Assembly: GCA_051453625.1 (NCBI GenBank)
Contig: JBOZIK010000001.1
Span: forward strand, 253,648,749-253,712,748
DNA from: Welwitschia mirabilis
Taxonomy: Eukaryota; Gnetophyta; Gnetopsida; Welwitschiales
Direction of reading: 5' to 3'
DNA length: 64,000 bases
Part shown: positions 10,560-22,697 of the stretch, one piece after another
Layout: each line of letters opens with the position of its first letter
How positions within the stretch are numbered: the first letter of the stretch is position 1
Program-made: the position numbers and the translations under genes
The notes under the pieces: generated by a model
What the model was told of the DNA's origin: nothing
Databases searched by the model: none
Seen by the model: the letters and a program-made list of their open reading frames with translations, nothing else

Positions 10560-11240
10560 TCAAGACAAGGAATAGCAGGTTTCTTATGTGAATAATTTTT
10601 CTTTTTGTTGCTTAATAGAGAAGGGAAAGAATGATTTTATAAAATTTCCATTTCCTATTCTTCATAATTTTTATCACTTTGTGATGTAAAAGCCTCATGG
10701 GTGAGAGGTATTATCTCATTTGCACTTCATATCATCACCTTACAATCTTTCTCAATTTCATTTAGGTTTTATAAAGGTTGAGTGGCAAGAAAGCCTTGTG
10801 GTTTCTGATTAGCAAGCATGGTTTATTACAAAATACTCACAACATTTTCAATGTTGGAGTTTGTGATTTTTTATGTTTTTCTCAATTCATCAATGAATTC
10901 CTAAGAGAATCACCTTGGTTTTGTGAGTGGAATAACCTTGCTTGATTATTTGAGTTGTTTGATTAGACATTTATGTTCTCGAATATCTTTTTAAATGGTT
11001 GAAATTTAGGATGATTTGTTTGAAAATTTTTAAAGTTAGGTTGTCCACTCATCCTAGGTTTGAAATTGTTGTGATTTTAGATTTAACTTTGGTTTTAGTT
11101 TTTCTTAAAGTTTAAGGACCTTTGATTGAAGGCACACATTCATGTCCCAAATTTTAAACAATCAATACTTAAGTTCAAAATATTTTAAAGCTAATACTTC
11201 ATGCTAAGGATTATATGTTTTTTTATTACTAATAGTTTCA
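10560..11240 (-). pseudogene. C-terminal gag remnant, element D
   Basis: Minus-strand reading shows the end of gag: a Cys-containing zinc-knuckle remnant (near 11,230-11,130, CLKFGT then CAFNQRSLNFK), then an Asn/Gln-rich linker with NHNNFKPRMSGQPNF, then SNIENVVSIL and ANQKPQGFLATQPL. The same order is seen in gag of element B on the plus strand (34,060-34,568). In the element gag makes the virus-like particle. The N-terminal capsid part is not detectable beyond 11,240. Confidence 0.75.
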
Positions 11241-13400
11241 TGATTATTATTTTATGGCTTGACTTATTCATTTAATTGCTTATTTTGAAAAATGTTGATG
11301 AGTTGTGGATTTGAATTTAAAATTATTATGATTAAAGAATTATTAATGTGTAGAGTTATTATTTTGTTTATTATCAAAACTACTATCATGTTTATGGAAT
11401 GTTTTAATTACTGCTAATGTCTTATTATTTTTTAATTATGTAATCTTAATTATTATTTATTATTTTCCTATTAGTTTGACAAGGTAACAAAAATCCCCAT
11501 CATATAATTGCCTTCATTTATGATGTTTATCTGTACATACCCATGATTCTTCACATTCACCAAACCTTAATTATAGATAAGACCCTCCTTCTCCTCTTCC
11601 TTTACTTTCATTTGTGGAGAACCCTTTGCTACTAAGTCCTGAAGCCTGAAAATGCCTTGAAGACTTGAAACATTAACAAGATCTTAAGTCCTTCTTAAAA
11701 TGGTTCTATGATTTTCATTAATCTCCTATCTAGTTCATGTAATTACATTTGTCTCTTGTATGTTATAATTGAATCCTGCATCCTTTACATCTTTGAAGTA
11801 AATATTTTTTAATGCATATCCTCGCTATGATTTATCTTTAATGTTTAAAGCTTGCTATGATTAAATTATGTGGCTTCAAGAATTAGGCCACTTGAAGAGC
11901 TCCTACTGGCCATGGGAGTAGCTATTAGTGATTGGGTGGTTATCCATATAGCTATTGCATGACATAATGTTATGAGACTTCAGGGGTTATCCCACTTGAA
12001 GGGTTTCTATTGGCCATAGGAATGATCTAGTAGACAATGAATAATTAACAACCCTCTGATGGGGCATACTGTTCCTTAAACTTTCATGAGATCTAAATAT
12101 TTTACCTCAATTTTTGTATTGATTTGAGATTTTGGTCAACTAATATTCTTTGTGGAATCCTTTTTATTCTTGAAAATCCTTATCTTAAACCTTTTCATGG
12201 ATTATACTAGGAATTGTACAGGTACAGTTCTCACATCATGCATGTTAATTCTACAGGTTTCCTTAATAAGCAAGGTGGAGAGGAGTTAATACTAGTGTTT
12301 TCTATGTGTTTTCATGCTCAAGAAATATTTAAATATTATTAATATTGATAGGAGTTTTTGTAACTTTTCATTTAAGAAAGATGTAATTCAGTTGTATTCT
12401 TGTAATCCTCATGTAGTACTTCTTGTTATGTCACTAACTTATGTGTATTTGATAGGGTATNNNNNNNNNNNNNNNNNNNNNNNNNNNNNNNNNNNNNNNN
12501 NNNNNNNNNNNNNNNNNNNNNNNNNNNNNNNNNNNNNNNNNNNNNNNNNNNNNNNNNNNNCAATCAATGACATAAAGGTAATCTTGATAAAAGAAAGAAG
12601 TAAGTATAAGGGTGGAGACAAGGATAATGCCATGTTCAATAAAAGACCATGAATGTAATATGATAATGAATACATCATAAAGATTATAAGAAAGTAAAAA
12701 AATTTACTACTTTTAAAAATTAAAAAAAAAAGAAATATTATTTATAGTTAACATTTAAAGGAACTACTTGAATAAAATGGTAAAGAAATAAGTGATCATG
12801 ATCTAGTTTGAAAAAATTTTTATGCAAGATGATAAGACCTTTATTAAATTCAATAATAAATTGATGGGTATTATGAATATCTTGTGAAGAATCAGTAAAC
12901 AACTCTCAACTAATAAATTTATAGAAGATATCATAATTTTACTTCCTAATTCATACGTAAATAAGGGAGTTTTAATATAAGACATAAAGTACTTAAATAA
13001 GATTAAGATAGAGTAAGAAACAAGAAATATTTACTTTCACATAAGAATCATAAAAATAAAGAAATGTATCCAAATAAAAATTAAGTTTTTCATTTTAAAT
13101 CTAAAGATGGTTCATCTAATTTTTCCTCTTCATATTCTAATTTTAGCTAGATGAATAAATTACTTTGTTTACTAGAAAGAAAAAACAAAATGAATAACGA
13201 TGGAATTCTATACAAATTTAAAGATAAAATATGGAAGAAAGGTATCTATGCTATGCATGTATTACAAGAGAAAAGTATTCCAAAGAAGAGATAAGACTAA
13301 TAAAAAGTTTAACAATAAGTCAAAATTTTAAATTAAGAATAAATGGATGGGAAGGCTCAGACTTAGAAAAGATAAAAAAGAGGATAGAATAAAGGTTTTA
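11241..13400. other. Unassigned AT-rich region with a short direct repeat and a gap
   Basis: I find no gene here. A roughly 50-bp segment at 11,872-11,922 is repeated at 11,975-12,028 (shared CCACTTGAAG and TATTGGCCAT-like parts). A 100-N gap lies at 12,461-12,560. The stretch 12,690-13,400 may be the 3' non-coding part of copia element C, but no LTR could be fixed there. Confidence 0.5.
12461..12560. other. Assembly gap, 100 N
   Basis: Exactly 100 N, a placeholder gap. Unlike the one at 5,552, its flanks are not duplicated. Confidence 0.99.
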
Positions 13401-13429
13401 AGAATACAATAAATAAGAATTCAAGATAA

Positions 13430-14480
13430 AGCACGTAGGTTTAAGGATTTATAAAATAGAGAAGAAGCAGTTTTAAGAAGGAGGTTTTGTTAGAATATTA
13501 GTTGATTGATGATCAGTGGAAATAAATTAAAGTATAATATCCTTGAAATCTAAATTATCTCTAATAAAGTGATCATGGATGTTGATATGTTTGATTCTAG
13601 AGTAAAGGACATAATTCTTGAAAATGTTTATTATACTAGAGTTACTACAAAAAATTGATGTGTTAAATTCATAAATGTCAAGATCTAGTAAAGCATGATG
13701 AATCCATAATACTTGAGCAACATAATAATTAGAAGGTACATATTTTTCTTTGGAAGTTGATAAGGCTATAAAAGTTTATTTCTTTAAAGTCTAAATTACT
13801 ACATAAGTTCCTAGGAAATAATAATGATAATTAGTGCTTTTTTTGTCATGCCTAGAACTAGCCCAATTAACATCAAAAAAAGTAAATAAATTTAATGTAG
13901 TATTCCTAGAAGACTAAATATCATAGTTTAAGGTTATTTTACATATTTAATAATTATTTTACTTGCCTTAAGATAAGATTCTTTAGGTTTATTTTAATAT
14001 CTAGCATATAGTCCTATAGAAAATGTGATGTTGGGTCTACTTGTGGTTAAGTAGAGTAGACTTTGAATCATGCTCTTATACAATTTAATGTTAATATTCT
14101 TTTCTCTTTTATCTACATCAATTTTGTTGTTTATTCCCATTGGAGTTAATGTTGGTTTATAGCTCTCTAAATCAAACTTCTTTATAATTTTTCTTGAAAA
14201 GTTTTATTAGGGTAAGGATGCACTATCTTTTCTTTACTTTACCTATAATCTAAGCAACATTTTTAGTTTATTTAGATGACCCATTTCAAAATGATTAGTT
14301 ATAAGCTTTGCAAACTCATAAGACATTGATTCCACTATTACTTACAAAATAATATCATAGATTTAATAGAAAAATCTTTTAGCATAATTATCTCTTTATG
14401 AGTTGAGTTTTCTTTGTAAGAGGAGAAAGCTAGAAACATAGAGATTTAATCATTTGATTAAAATCTTTTAAAAATTAACT
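13430..14480 (-). pseudogene. RT C-terminal part and RNase H remnant, element C
   Basis: The reading KLYKSMIQSLLYLTTSRPNI followed by FSIGLYARY and KPKESYLKASKII (about 14,080-13,960) is the well known Y-SMIGSLLYLT-SRPD block at the end of copia RT. RNase H then shows, around 13,660-13,500, SRIKHINIHDHFIRDNLD, the SRTKHIDIRHHFIRD block, and IL-TKPPS at the end, matching the final ADIFTKPL of copia pol. The RT catalytic YVDD block should lie upstream of 14,350 but is absent. Many stops. Confidence 0.85.
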
Positions 14481-14679
14481 TTACTTCATCATTTTTAGTA
14501 TCACTTTTGTGATCACTTTCATAAATTCTGACATGAACACATTTCTCAACTTTGCTTGAGTTTTGGATAAAAACTTGATATGCTTTACTTAATTTTAAAT
14601 ATTTAAGAAATATTCCTTTTTAAGATTTGAATCAAATTTCTTTCTCATATCATCATTCTTCAATATATAGCATTTACTA

Positions 14680-14745
14680 CCAAATATTTGAAAATACGAT
14701 ACATTTGGCATACCAAATATTTAAAAATATGATACATTTGGCATA
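14680..14745 (-). repeat. In-frame 33-bp tandem duplication in integrase of element C
   Basis: Units 14,680-14,712 and 14,713-14,745 differ at only two positions, both transitions. On the minus strand each encodes MPNVSYF-IFG, so the conserved copia integrase C-terminal PNVSYFR-FGCKCYI segment is written twice without shifting the frame. Confidence 0.9.
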
Positions 14746-15480
14746 TTTTATTTTCACATCTCATAAGAAGTTTTAGTTGTACTTGGTCTAAGAAAGGCTT
14801 AATTGGATATGTAACAAGTAGTGTTAAAAGCTTCAAATCAAAATCTTTTTATAATATATTTTTCTTAAAACATTGTCCTAGTCATTTCCTGAAGCACTCT
14901 ATTCTTTATTTTAACAACATCATTTTTCTTTGAAGTTCTTGGGGCTAAAAATCCATGAGATATACCTTTCTTTTCACACCATTTATCAAATGATTTATTT
15001 TAAAATTCTCTTCCATGATCACTTCCAATTTGTTTAGTGTTATGGCTAGTTTCGTTTTCTAATATCTTATATAAGATTTCAAATTTTTCAAAAGCTTCAC
15101 TTCTATATCTTAAAAAGAATGCCTAAGAGACTCTAGTAAAATCATCCATCACAACTAATACATATTTCATTTATACAAGACTATCTATAGGGGTAGGATT
15201 TATAAGATTAAGATAAAATGAAAATCTAGAGAGCATTGATAGGAGAAATGATTAATTTTAGTAATTTTTTTTGTTTGTTTTCCTAATTAACAATCTCTAC
15301 ATAGGTTTCCTTCTTCTTTCCTTAGGATTTTAATGCCTTTAATAAAAATATTCTTAGAAATGTTGTAAATATTTTTGTAATTAACATGTCCTAGATATTT
15401 ATACCATAACTTACTTTTTTTGAAAGTAATAAAAAAATAGACATTTAATACTCATCGATTATCTAATAGAATAAACATTT
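14700..15480 (-). pseudogene. Integrase remnant, element C
   Basis: Minus-strand translation gives IGSDHGREF (about 15,035), then KWCEKKGIS, APRTSKKNDVVKIKNR, LQEMTRTM, and EAFNTTCYISN. These match the copia integrase blocks IRSDHG-EF, GI-H-FS-P-TPQQNGV-ERKNR, LQEMARTML and EA--TA-YI-NR in order. Part of the conserved Pro/Gln motif and several Gln and Trp codons are stops or altered. The enzyme would insert the element's cDNA. Confidence 0.9.
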
Positions 15481-15486
15481 TTATTC

Positions 15487-15741
15487 TTATTTCCAAATAA
15501 TAATATTTTTTAATGCTTGTCTAAAATATGATAATATTATATATATAGTTAATAAAAATTTGGTTGATGCTAAGAGTTTGTGCTTTAGTCTATTGACATA
15601 GAAAACATTGCATATTATTGGAAAGTCTTTGTTACCTATAGTATCAACACCTTCCATTATAGCTTTTTTATTATCTCCAAATGTTATAGATCCTTCATTA
15701 CATTTATTCATCTTTGTGAATCTATATGTATCTCCTATCAT
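15487..15741 (-). pseudogene. GAG-pre-integrase domain, element C
   Basis: Open for 84 codons. The reading starts MIGDTYRFTKMN, then ITFGDNKKAIMEGVDTIGN and ends with VNRLKHKLLASTKFL, matching the GAG-pre-integrase domain of copia (M-GD---F-, V-FGD---G-I-G-G, V-GLKHNLLSISQL). It sits directly upstream of integrase, as is normal. Its N-terminal protease neighbour is not clear. Stops occur before and after it, so it is only a fragment. Confidence 0.88.
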
Positions 15742-16550
15742 GTAGCTTAAATAACCACTGCTAAGATACCAATGAACATCATTAGTTGATATTAATATAG
15801 TATGAATTAAAATAATTTTATATTCTGTTTCAATTCTTCATCTAATATTAAGGTTAGGTCTTTTTTTGATAAATTGATAGCTAAGTAAAATCCAAAATTT
15901 AGAGAATACATTAGTTTGATATGACTAAACCTATTACAGAAATGACAAATGAGATATTTCTTACTCCACTTACTAAAATTAATATTCTAAGAATAAGATT
16001 AGACATCACCTAATTTAACATTTAGATACATTAAGAGTTTACCCTTTGATACATATGAGCTTTTCTTGATGAGGCAAGCATAAAAGAAGAAGGTAGATGT
16101 GCAACATATCCTAGATTAATTTTGTTACTTAGTGCTCTTTGCTTGAAAGAAATTGTCTCTAATAATGTGTTTATCTATGAAAAAATTTAATATAATTTTA
16201 TTCAATTCATTATTTTTAAAAGAAAATACGCTTTTTTCTTGCTTTTACATGATCCTAGAGATATTGTAATTCTTTCTCAAAATGTACTTTTTAAAGTCCT
16301 AAAGTTTTCTTTGCAATCTTTAAATCAGATGTTAATTGCCTATTTTATTGTTAATATTGGGCTATGTTTCTTTTAATATTATGTTTTCTTTGAGAATCCT
16401 TTTGCTTTTTCTATAAAGTTCTTGATAAGCTGCAATAATACTTTCATCCTCATCCTTATCATATTTCATTTTCTCTTTTAGTTTTTGTTTAATTGATGTT
16501 GCTTCATCCTCTTTAAAGTTATAGAACCAATCTTGTTTTTCATCACTATC

Positions 16551-17740
16551 TTATTTACCTATAATGGATAAAACATTTCTCATATCAAATTTATAATAAT
16601 TAGATAAATATAATTCAAAAATATCATTTACATTTGTGATAAGGGACATGTTAGAAGAGGCAAAATCCATAAGAGACAACCTTTTAATATTATGAGATTC
16701 TTCGTTTTTAAAGTCATTACTATTCCAAGTAGCCATGTTACGTGTTTCTCTAAGGTCCTTTGATGCATTATGTTTATTAGTATCTAGACACTTAGCTATC
16801 ATGTACCCAAATCCTTTACAAAAAATCGTTAGATCCCCTTCTCTCTAGAGTTTTTCTTTGATATTCAGAAAGATGTGTCATGTTCCCTCCTATTCCTTTA
16901 TTTCTTACCTATCAACATCTTTTCGAATTTTCTAGTAAACAATGCTAATTTCTTTATCCATACTAGAATTAAAATTAGAAGAACTAGGTCTAGGATAATC
17001 ATCTTTATTAATACATTTAGAAGAAGAAACCTATCTAATATTGAGAGCCATACCTTTACCTTTTATACATTTGTGAAGATGCCTTAATTCAAATGTCAAG
17101 ATGTTAGTTAGAAATTCTTCAAGCACAGTGTTTTCAATGTTCTTTCTGTTTTTAATTAGTAGAAATTTATTTTTATAAGCTTTTGGTATAGACCTCAATA
17201 TATTCTCAATGATTTAATAGATTTGAGAGTTTTTCAAACTTCCTAAATATATTGATAATATCGTTACTTTATTGTTGAATTTGTTAAATGTTTCATCATC
17301 CCACATTGAACTTGCTCAAACTAGATTATGAGAATTTACTTTTTGGTATTCTTACTATGATTTGTTCCTTCACATAATACTTGAAAGTAATCCCGTATAT
17401 CTTTTATAGTAAAAAAATTCTTACCTTATTGTAATCTTCTATATTAAGTTCATAGTAAATAACATTCATGAATTTCTTGTTGAGCATAACTTGATCTTTT
17501 TATTTGTCATTTCATGTGCTTCTTGGTTTTACCACAAAGGTACTAAATCCATTATTTATTTAAGATTACATAGGAGAGGAGAGACCTTCTTTCATAATAG
17601 TTTAATACTCAAATATCATGGATTTAATAAAAACTTGCAGTCTTATCTTTTAAAATTCATAATTATCATTGGTGAAGTAAGGAGAATAGTTCATTAATTA
17701 ATCTTTTATGCTATTTACTCTATTAAGCAATAAAATACCT
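16551..17740 (-). pseudogene. Decayed gag region, element C
   Basis: The only long open piece is 16,802-16,551 (83 codons): it contains MATWNSNDFKNEESHN, resembling the MAT-WSDSEDE--EE end of SIRE-type gag just before the zinc knuckle and protease, and continues in another less clear stretch. Upstream toward the PBS at 17,749 the sequence is AT-rich with scattered homology at best. I assign it mainly by position between PBS and the pre-integrase domain. Confidence 0.55.
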
Positions 17741-17748
17741 ATGCTAAA

Positions 17749-17760
17749 GCTCTGATATCA
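17749..17760 (-). other. Primer binding site of element C (initiator tRNA-Met)
   Basis: Minus strand TGATATCAGAGC, one change from the TGGTATCAGAGC site of copia elements, immediately after the LTR end. Confidence 0.85.
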
Positions 17761-17764
17761 ATTA

Positions 17765-18800
17765 TTAACACTATATATCCTAGTGGGGAGGGGTAAATAG
17801 GATAGCTAAGATAACTTTTTATAATTTGATAGATTAATAATTTGTTTACATAATTTATACTATTAATATATTATTCAAATTATAGATTTAATTCAAAAAT
17901 TATGGTAATTTAAGTAATTGGCTAAAGATATAATAATTTCAGGTCATAAATTAGACTTTAAAAAGATAAAAAATAAGCACAAGGAGATAGAAAATGAGCA
18001 TGTTTTGATTTATTACTAATGCAACTCCAATTGCATATTAAGGGAAATGTATGTTTGTTCTCCATTAATAAAATGGAATTTTTCAATAATCCTTAGCCTT
18101 AAGTCTAAGAAAATTCCTTTGCTTAATGTTATAATTGATTATAGATAGGTATGAGAAAGATTGAAGTACAATTCAGAGAGAATGATAACACTTTAAGTAC
18201 AATGTTAATATGATAAAAGGAGTGAATCTATACAATAGTCTAATTTTTTATAGAAGAATGTTTATAGCTATTATCAGGCATATATATCAAAGATATAACT
18301 ATTAGTAGACTTGATAATGACTAGTCAACTTCCTTAGATGAAGTTTCAATAGTTTCTAACAATCCATAAGGGCTATTTTTTACATTATTTGTTAGCCTAA
18401 TTTTCAAACCCTTTAAAGTGGATATTCATCCCTCATATTATTTTGGCCTTCTTAACATGATCATTAGATAGTTGATCCTAGGTTGAAGACTATTAATCAT
18501 AAACATCACATTTTCATTTTGTTTATAGGAAGTTGAATTCTTTAAATAGTAAATTGAATTGGACGTTCAATTTCCTTTTGTAACTAGTCAACCCCTTATT
18601 TTCTTTTAAATTTTTAAGCTATCATTATTTGGTTGACTTATAAAGAATACTGCTTAACTACCTAAACATTTTCTACTAGTGTAATTTTATTTAAATCCCA
18701 ATTCACCTGTTATGTAGTTTAACTTCATTGTGAGTTACTTATAATTTGACTCATCCTCTAAATTTGCTCTAATGACATGTAGTATTGGCCTACAAATAAC
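17765..18800 (-). mobile_element. 5' LTR of copia element C (outer edge not fixed)
   Basis: On the minus strand the LTR end reads CTATTTACCCCTCCCCACTAGG, then a short tail and the PBS; a CTATTCACCCCCTCTCTAGG-like ending is typical of SIRE LTRs and also occurs at 61,108-61,130 and 21,220-21,240. The other boundary lies somewhere around 18,700-20,000 and I could not determine it. Confidence 0.6.
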
Positions 18801-20357
18801 TTTAATTCATTACTTTATAAGATAATACTTAGTGTATCATCAATAAATAAGTAAAACATGCAACAAGACCATCTTGTATTAAGAGATTAAAATAAAGTGA
18901 TGTTCAACCTTAATACTCTCATCTTAAATATTGTAAAAAGAATATAAAATATTTAATATGTGATTTTTATAATATATTTGATCATCATAAATTAACTTGA
19001 AGATCTAATAATTAATTAAAAATTTTTATACTATATAAATATTTTGATTTATTCCTAAAAGATCAAGCTTTATTTTAAATAAAGTAATGACAAAGATCAT
19101 TTCTTTTAATGACATCCACTTAGAATATATGTCTTATCATATTTATGTATTGTATATCATCATTTAATTTTAGTCAAATAGATATTTAATTGATTTTAAA
19201 AATGTTTAATTTATGTTTAAAATGTTTATATAAATGCAATCTTTCAAGTTGCTTAAGTATAGGTATCTCTTTAACAATTAGAGGAGGAGCTTCTGCTACA
19301 TCATCTATAAGCTTACACTGATACTTTAATAAGCACTCAACATTCTCTAGCATTTGATATCTTTCTCATCTTAAGAATAGTTACTCTAGTTTTAGAAAAC
19401 TTAGACAACCATGCTAAATAGTTCCTAGTTTATTATAATTTTTGAAACACTACATTCTTTAAAATAAGTTGTATAGGTGATGTTAATCCATATGACCTTT
19501 TTACTTTTACTACTCCATTTAAACTTAACTAGTTACAACTCCATCTTTATCATTGATGATAAAGGGATATAAAGAGTTTATAATATAAGATATTAATACC
19601 TTTATAATGCATCGTAATATTTATAATTCTTTTTTCATATTTATATTATAGATGTATATTATAAAGTGATTTTTTCCCTTTAGAATCATCTATTATTATG
19701 CTCTTATTATTTTATCTAATGATGAAAATGGAATTATGACCATTTCATGTGATGTATTTTATACAATATAATAGTTTAAATAATGTTGCATCATATACTT
19801 AAAGATGAAAACATCTTTTCCTAGACTATTTATTGATTTCAAGTGTTTTTGTTAAATATAAAACATATTATGTTCTAAACTAAGCATATGTAACATGTTA
19901 AATGGTATTTTACATTTATATGGATATATGTTATATAAATGTAGGGTTAATTTTCACATGTTTATGATGCCTACTAGATATAAAATAATGTTATTTCATT
20001 TTTTATGCTTTTTTCAGATGTATGCTTTTTATATTGTGTTGTTAGTTATTTATGTCATTAAATGATATCATTAATATTGTATATTTAGAATTAAATATGT
20101 AAATTATTAGGTACATGCCATGAAAATAATACTTACTCTCATTTCCTACTTATTAATAAATTTATGCCTCTTTACTCCTACTATGAAAATATTTCTTTGT
20201 GGCTTCCATTGTGCCTTTTAGCATAAATTATTTTCTCCCTTATGTTTACATATTTTAATCAAGTACATTATGCAAGAGAAGGTTAGGTTTAGGGGGAGCT
20301 TAGGTTAGAGGAAGCCTAAACATGACTTTAATTGTCATCAACAAAAAGAAAGGAGAT
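18801..20357. other. AT-rich region, no gene seen
   Basis: No coding signal on either strand. Its end, near 20,325-20,357 (GTCATCAACAAAAAGAAAGG), resembles the polypurine tract before a SIRE-type 3' LTR, so at least the last part is probably the 3' untranslated region of a plus-strand copia element. Confidence 0.4.
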
Positions 20358-21258
20358 TATTGTTCTTCATGGTTATCTATTAATGATAAGACAAATTACA
20401 AATAAATCTAATGATATATGTGCATGTTTAATTATAATGCTTCAATGATTCATGAAACTTAATCTTGAAAGAATCAAAATTAAATGAAGTTTGTAGAAAG
20501 TTGAAACATATTGGAAAAAGTAACAAATAAAATAAGCAATATGAGAGTAACCATTTAAGACTAGATGGGTGATGATCTATTAAAATTAAAACTTGTAAGA
20601 TCAAGAAATTAATCCATCACTAACTTGAAAACATGATTAAATTTTCATATTATTAAAAAAGGGGTCAACTAGCTAGGATGATCAACTAACTCCAAATAGG
20701 AGGGTTAACTAGCCATTACTTAAGTGACAAAAAAAAAAAAAAAGGCTATAATTAAGAACTAAAGGTAAAAGATAGCTTTGCTTAAAGTATTAGAAGTCTA
20801 CATGATAATTTTTCTTTGGTTAGTCAGTTACATAACTTATAATACACGTATAAAGGCAAACTTCATACTTTTATCTTGTAGTTCATCTTTCATCACTTAT
20901 TATTATCATTGTGACAATAATTATGTAACTTTATTGTGATAAATCTCAAGAATAATTATTATCATAAAGTCTTGATTACATTGGTTAAAGATTATTGCAA
21001 ACTCTCCCTTAAGTATTAAAGTGCAACCTGCAATAAAGAGAAAATAAGTTTATTTTCTTGAACTTATTTTGAGTGCCTTATTTAGTGTTATTATTATTAT
21101 TTATTTACTATTAATTTTATTTAAATCTATTATAAATTACTTAATATTATGATTAATTATATTCACTTTATTTTAGTTGTACTAAATCATTATTTAAAGA
21201 AGAAAAAGATTTTATTAACTATCTCATTTACCCTTCCTCTCTAGGATAGTTATCCTAA
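20358..21258 (+). mobile_element. SIRE-type copia LTR, plus strand
   Basis: It starts with TGTTC right after the polypurine-like run and ends near TTTACCCTTCCTCTCTAGG, the ending shared with the LTRs of elements C and G. Around 20,655-20,725 are several GTCAACTAG-like repeats, as in the G LTR (60,138-60,420). No pol remains upstream on this strand, so this is a 3' LTR of an otherwise lost element or a solo LTR. Confidence 0.6.
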
Positions 21259-22687
21259 TAATTTTTCTATGTCTTTTATCTTCTATAAACTACATATTAT
21301 ATTGCATTATGGACAATTTTAAGTTATTAAGAAAAAGTGATGTAAAGGCTTTATGTAAGAAAGAATTGATGGAATTATTATTATTTATCATATTCTATAA
21401 AAAAGCATTTACACCTAAAAATCTAGGTATCCATAACATTTTCTCCTTTAACCTATCTTTAACATGATCTATGCTAAAATTAAAAAAAATTACAAAGATC
21501 ATAAGCCTTATGTCACCTAGACATAATGTCTTTTTTGAATATTTTTATTTTCTAATGATGTAAGTACCACTAGTTTCAAATAGCATGAACTACCTATAAG
21601 AGAGCTACTCCTTAGTATGGACAAAATACTTAGTTTTGCTGAATTACCTTCATTTAAAAAACATGGTATACATTCATGAAAGTTATATAAAAATGACAAG
21701 AAATACAACTATTTTCTTTTATTATGTAATCTTTAGTATGTAAATGAGTATATTACAAAATAATACCATAAGAAGATCACAAAAGTTATGCTTTGAAAAT
21801 TCATGGTCATATCTACAACTTGGTATAAGTAATTTGTATACTATTCAATTTATGAAATACACATCCATAACGTGTTGGCCAACATACAAATAACTAAGAT
21901 AAGTGGTGGATAATTTCTTTCTCAAGATTTTATTCTTATGTTTTTAAAAAGGGACTCAAGATTAATTTCATCTTAACATTTTGAGTAATGAAAGATACCA
22001 ATGTATGACATTAGAGCTAGTTACAATTGACTCATGGAAAGCTAAAGTGTATAGAGAAAACATGCTTTATTTTATACATAAAGCATTTTTTCATATTTTT
22101 AGGATGTGTGAGTTTCTTAATCATCACAAGATCTCAAACATTATAACTAATGTTTAAGAAATATTAAGAGTAAGAAAATAAGTTAAGAGAATTAGTAAGA
22201 AGTTTCATAATCTCGATCTTTTGTTATGGAGAAGAGATGATATGAAACTTAAATCATATCTTTTGGATATTATAGTTTCTACATCTAATCACATAAGGAA
22301 GAAGTTTGAACTACTAGGGAAAGCAATGATAGAGGTTCTATGTAAAAACAATTTATAAATTTATCATTATCCACCATCTTTTAAAAGAAAGTATTTACAC
22401 CTAAGAATTTGTATCTATAATGAATTCTCCTTTAATTCATCTCTAGTTCTCTCTTTTATAACATTGAAAACATTTATAAGACTATATAAAATATATCCCT
22501 TAGATAGATGCCTAATAATTTAGAGAAAAGCCCAAGTGGAAGATATAAATTTATGCTTTATTTTTCTTGGAGAAAAGTATTTTTTCTTACTTACTGAAAA
22601 CCAAAATAAAGACATAGCATGGAATTTGTCATAAGAGCATTAATGTTAATTCTTATAACACAATCCCAAAGTTTCTATGAAGTAATC
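21259..22687. repeat. Pair of diverged direct repeats about 1 kb apart
   Basis: A segment at about 21,321-21,540 recurs at about 22,305-22,520: both contain CATTTACACCTAA- or TATTTACACCTAA-like cores followed by a CTCCTTTAA stretch. The plus strand of the first copy has a short reading with DVKALCKKELMEL and KKAFTPKN that could be a gag-related fragment, but I am not sure. No intact gene. Confidence 0.45.
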
Positions 22688-22697
22688 NNNNNNNNNN
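22688..22697. other. Assembly gap, 10 N
   Basis: Run of 10 N. Confidence 0.99.

Larger units (their letters stand above)
2068..11240 (-). mobile_element. Athila-like Ty3/gypsy element D, internal region
   Basis: A decayed minus-strand gypsy element read from high to low coordinates: gag end with zinc knuckle (about 11,240-10,560), protease (10,280-9,963), RT (about 9,400-8,500), RNase H (about 8,460-8,100), integrase (about 7,900-6,900), a non-coding spacer, an extra coiled-coil ORF (about 4,380-2,597), polypurine tract and 3' LTR start. The gag end is recognisably the same family as gag of element B at 33,350-34,568 (shared LRN-IDELRK, SNIEN and QG-LA segments). The N-terminal half of gag, the leader and the 5' LTR are not found above 11,240, so the 5' end is lost or replaced. 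Every coding part is full of stops. Confidence 0.85.
13400..17760 (-). mobile_element. SIRE-type Ty1/copia element C, internal region
   Basis: Read on the minus strand: PBS (17,760-17,749), gag (about 17,740-16,551), pre-integrase domain (15,741-15,487), integrase (about 15,480-14,700), the second half of RT (about 14,350-13,980) and RNase H (about 13,800-13,430). The domain order PR-INT-RT-RH identifies copia, and the sequence blocks look most like SIRE. The catalytic first half of RT is missing, pointing to an internal deletion near 14,400-14,480. The 3' LTR is not recognised below 13,400. Confidence 0.85.

Noticed and set aside
2068-11240. An intact endogenous retrovirus-like element with envelope gene
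   Set aside because: The extra ORF shows no signal peptide or membrane segment in the parts that can be read, and all frames are broken.
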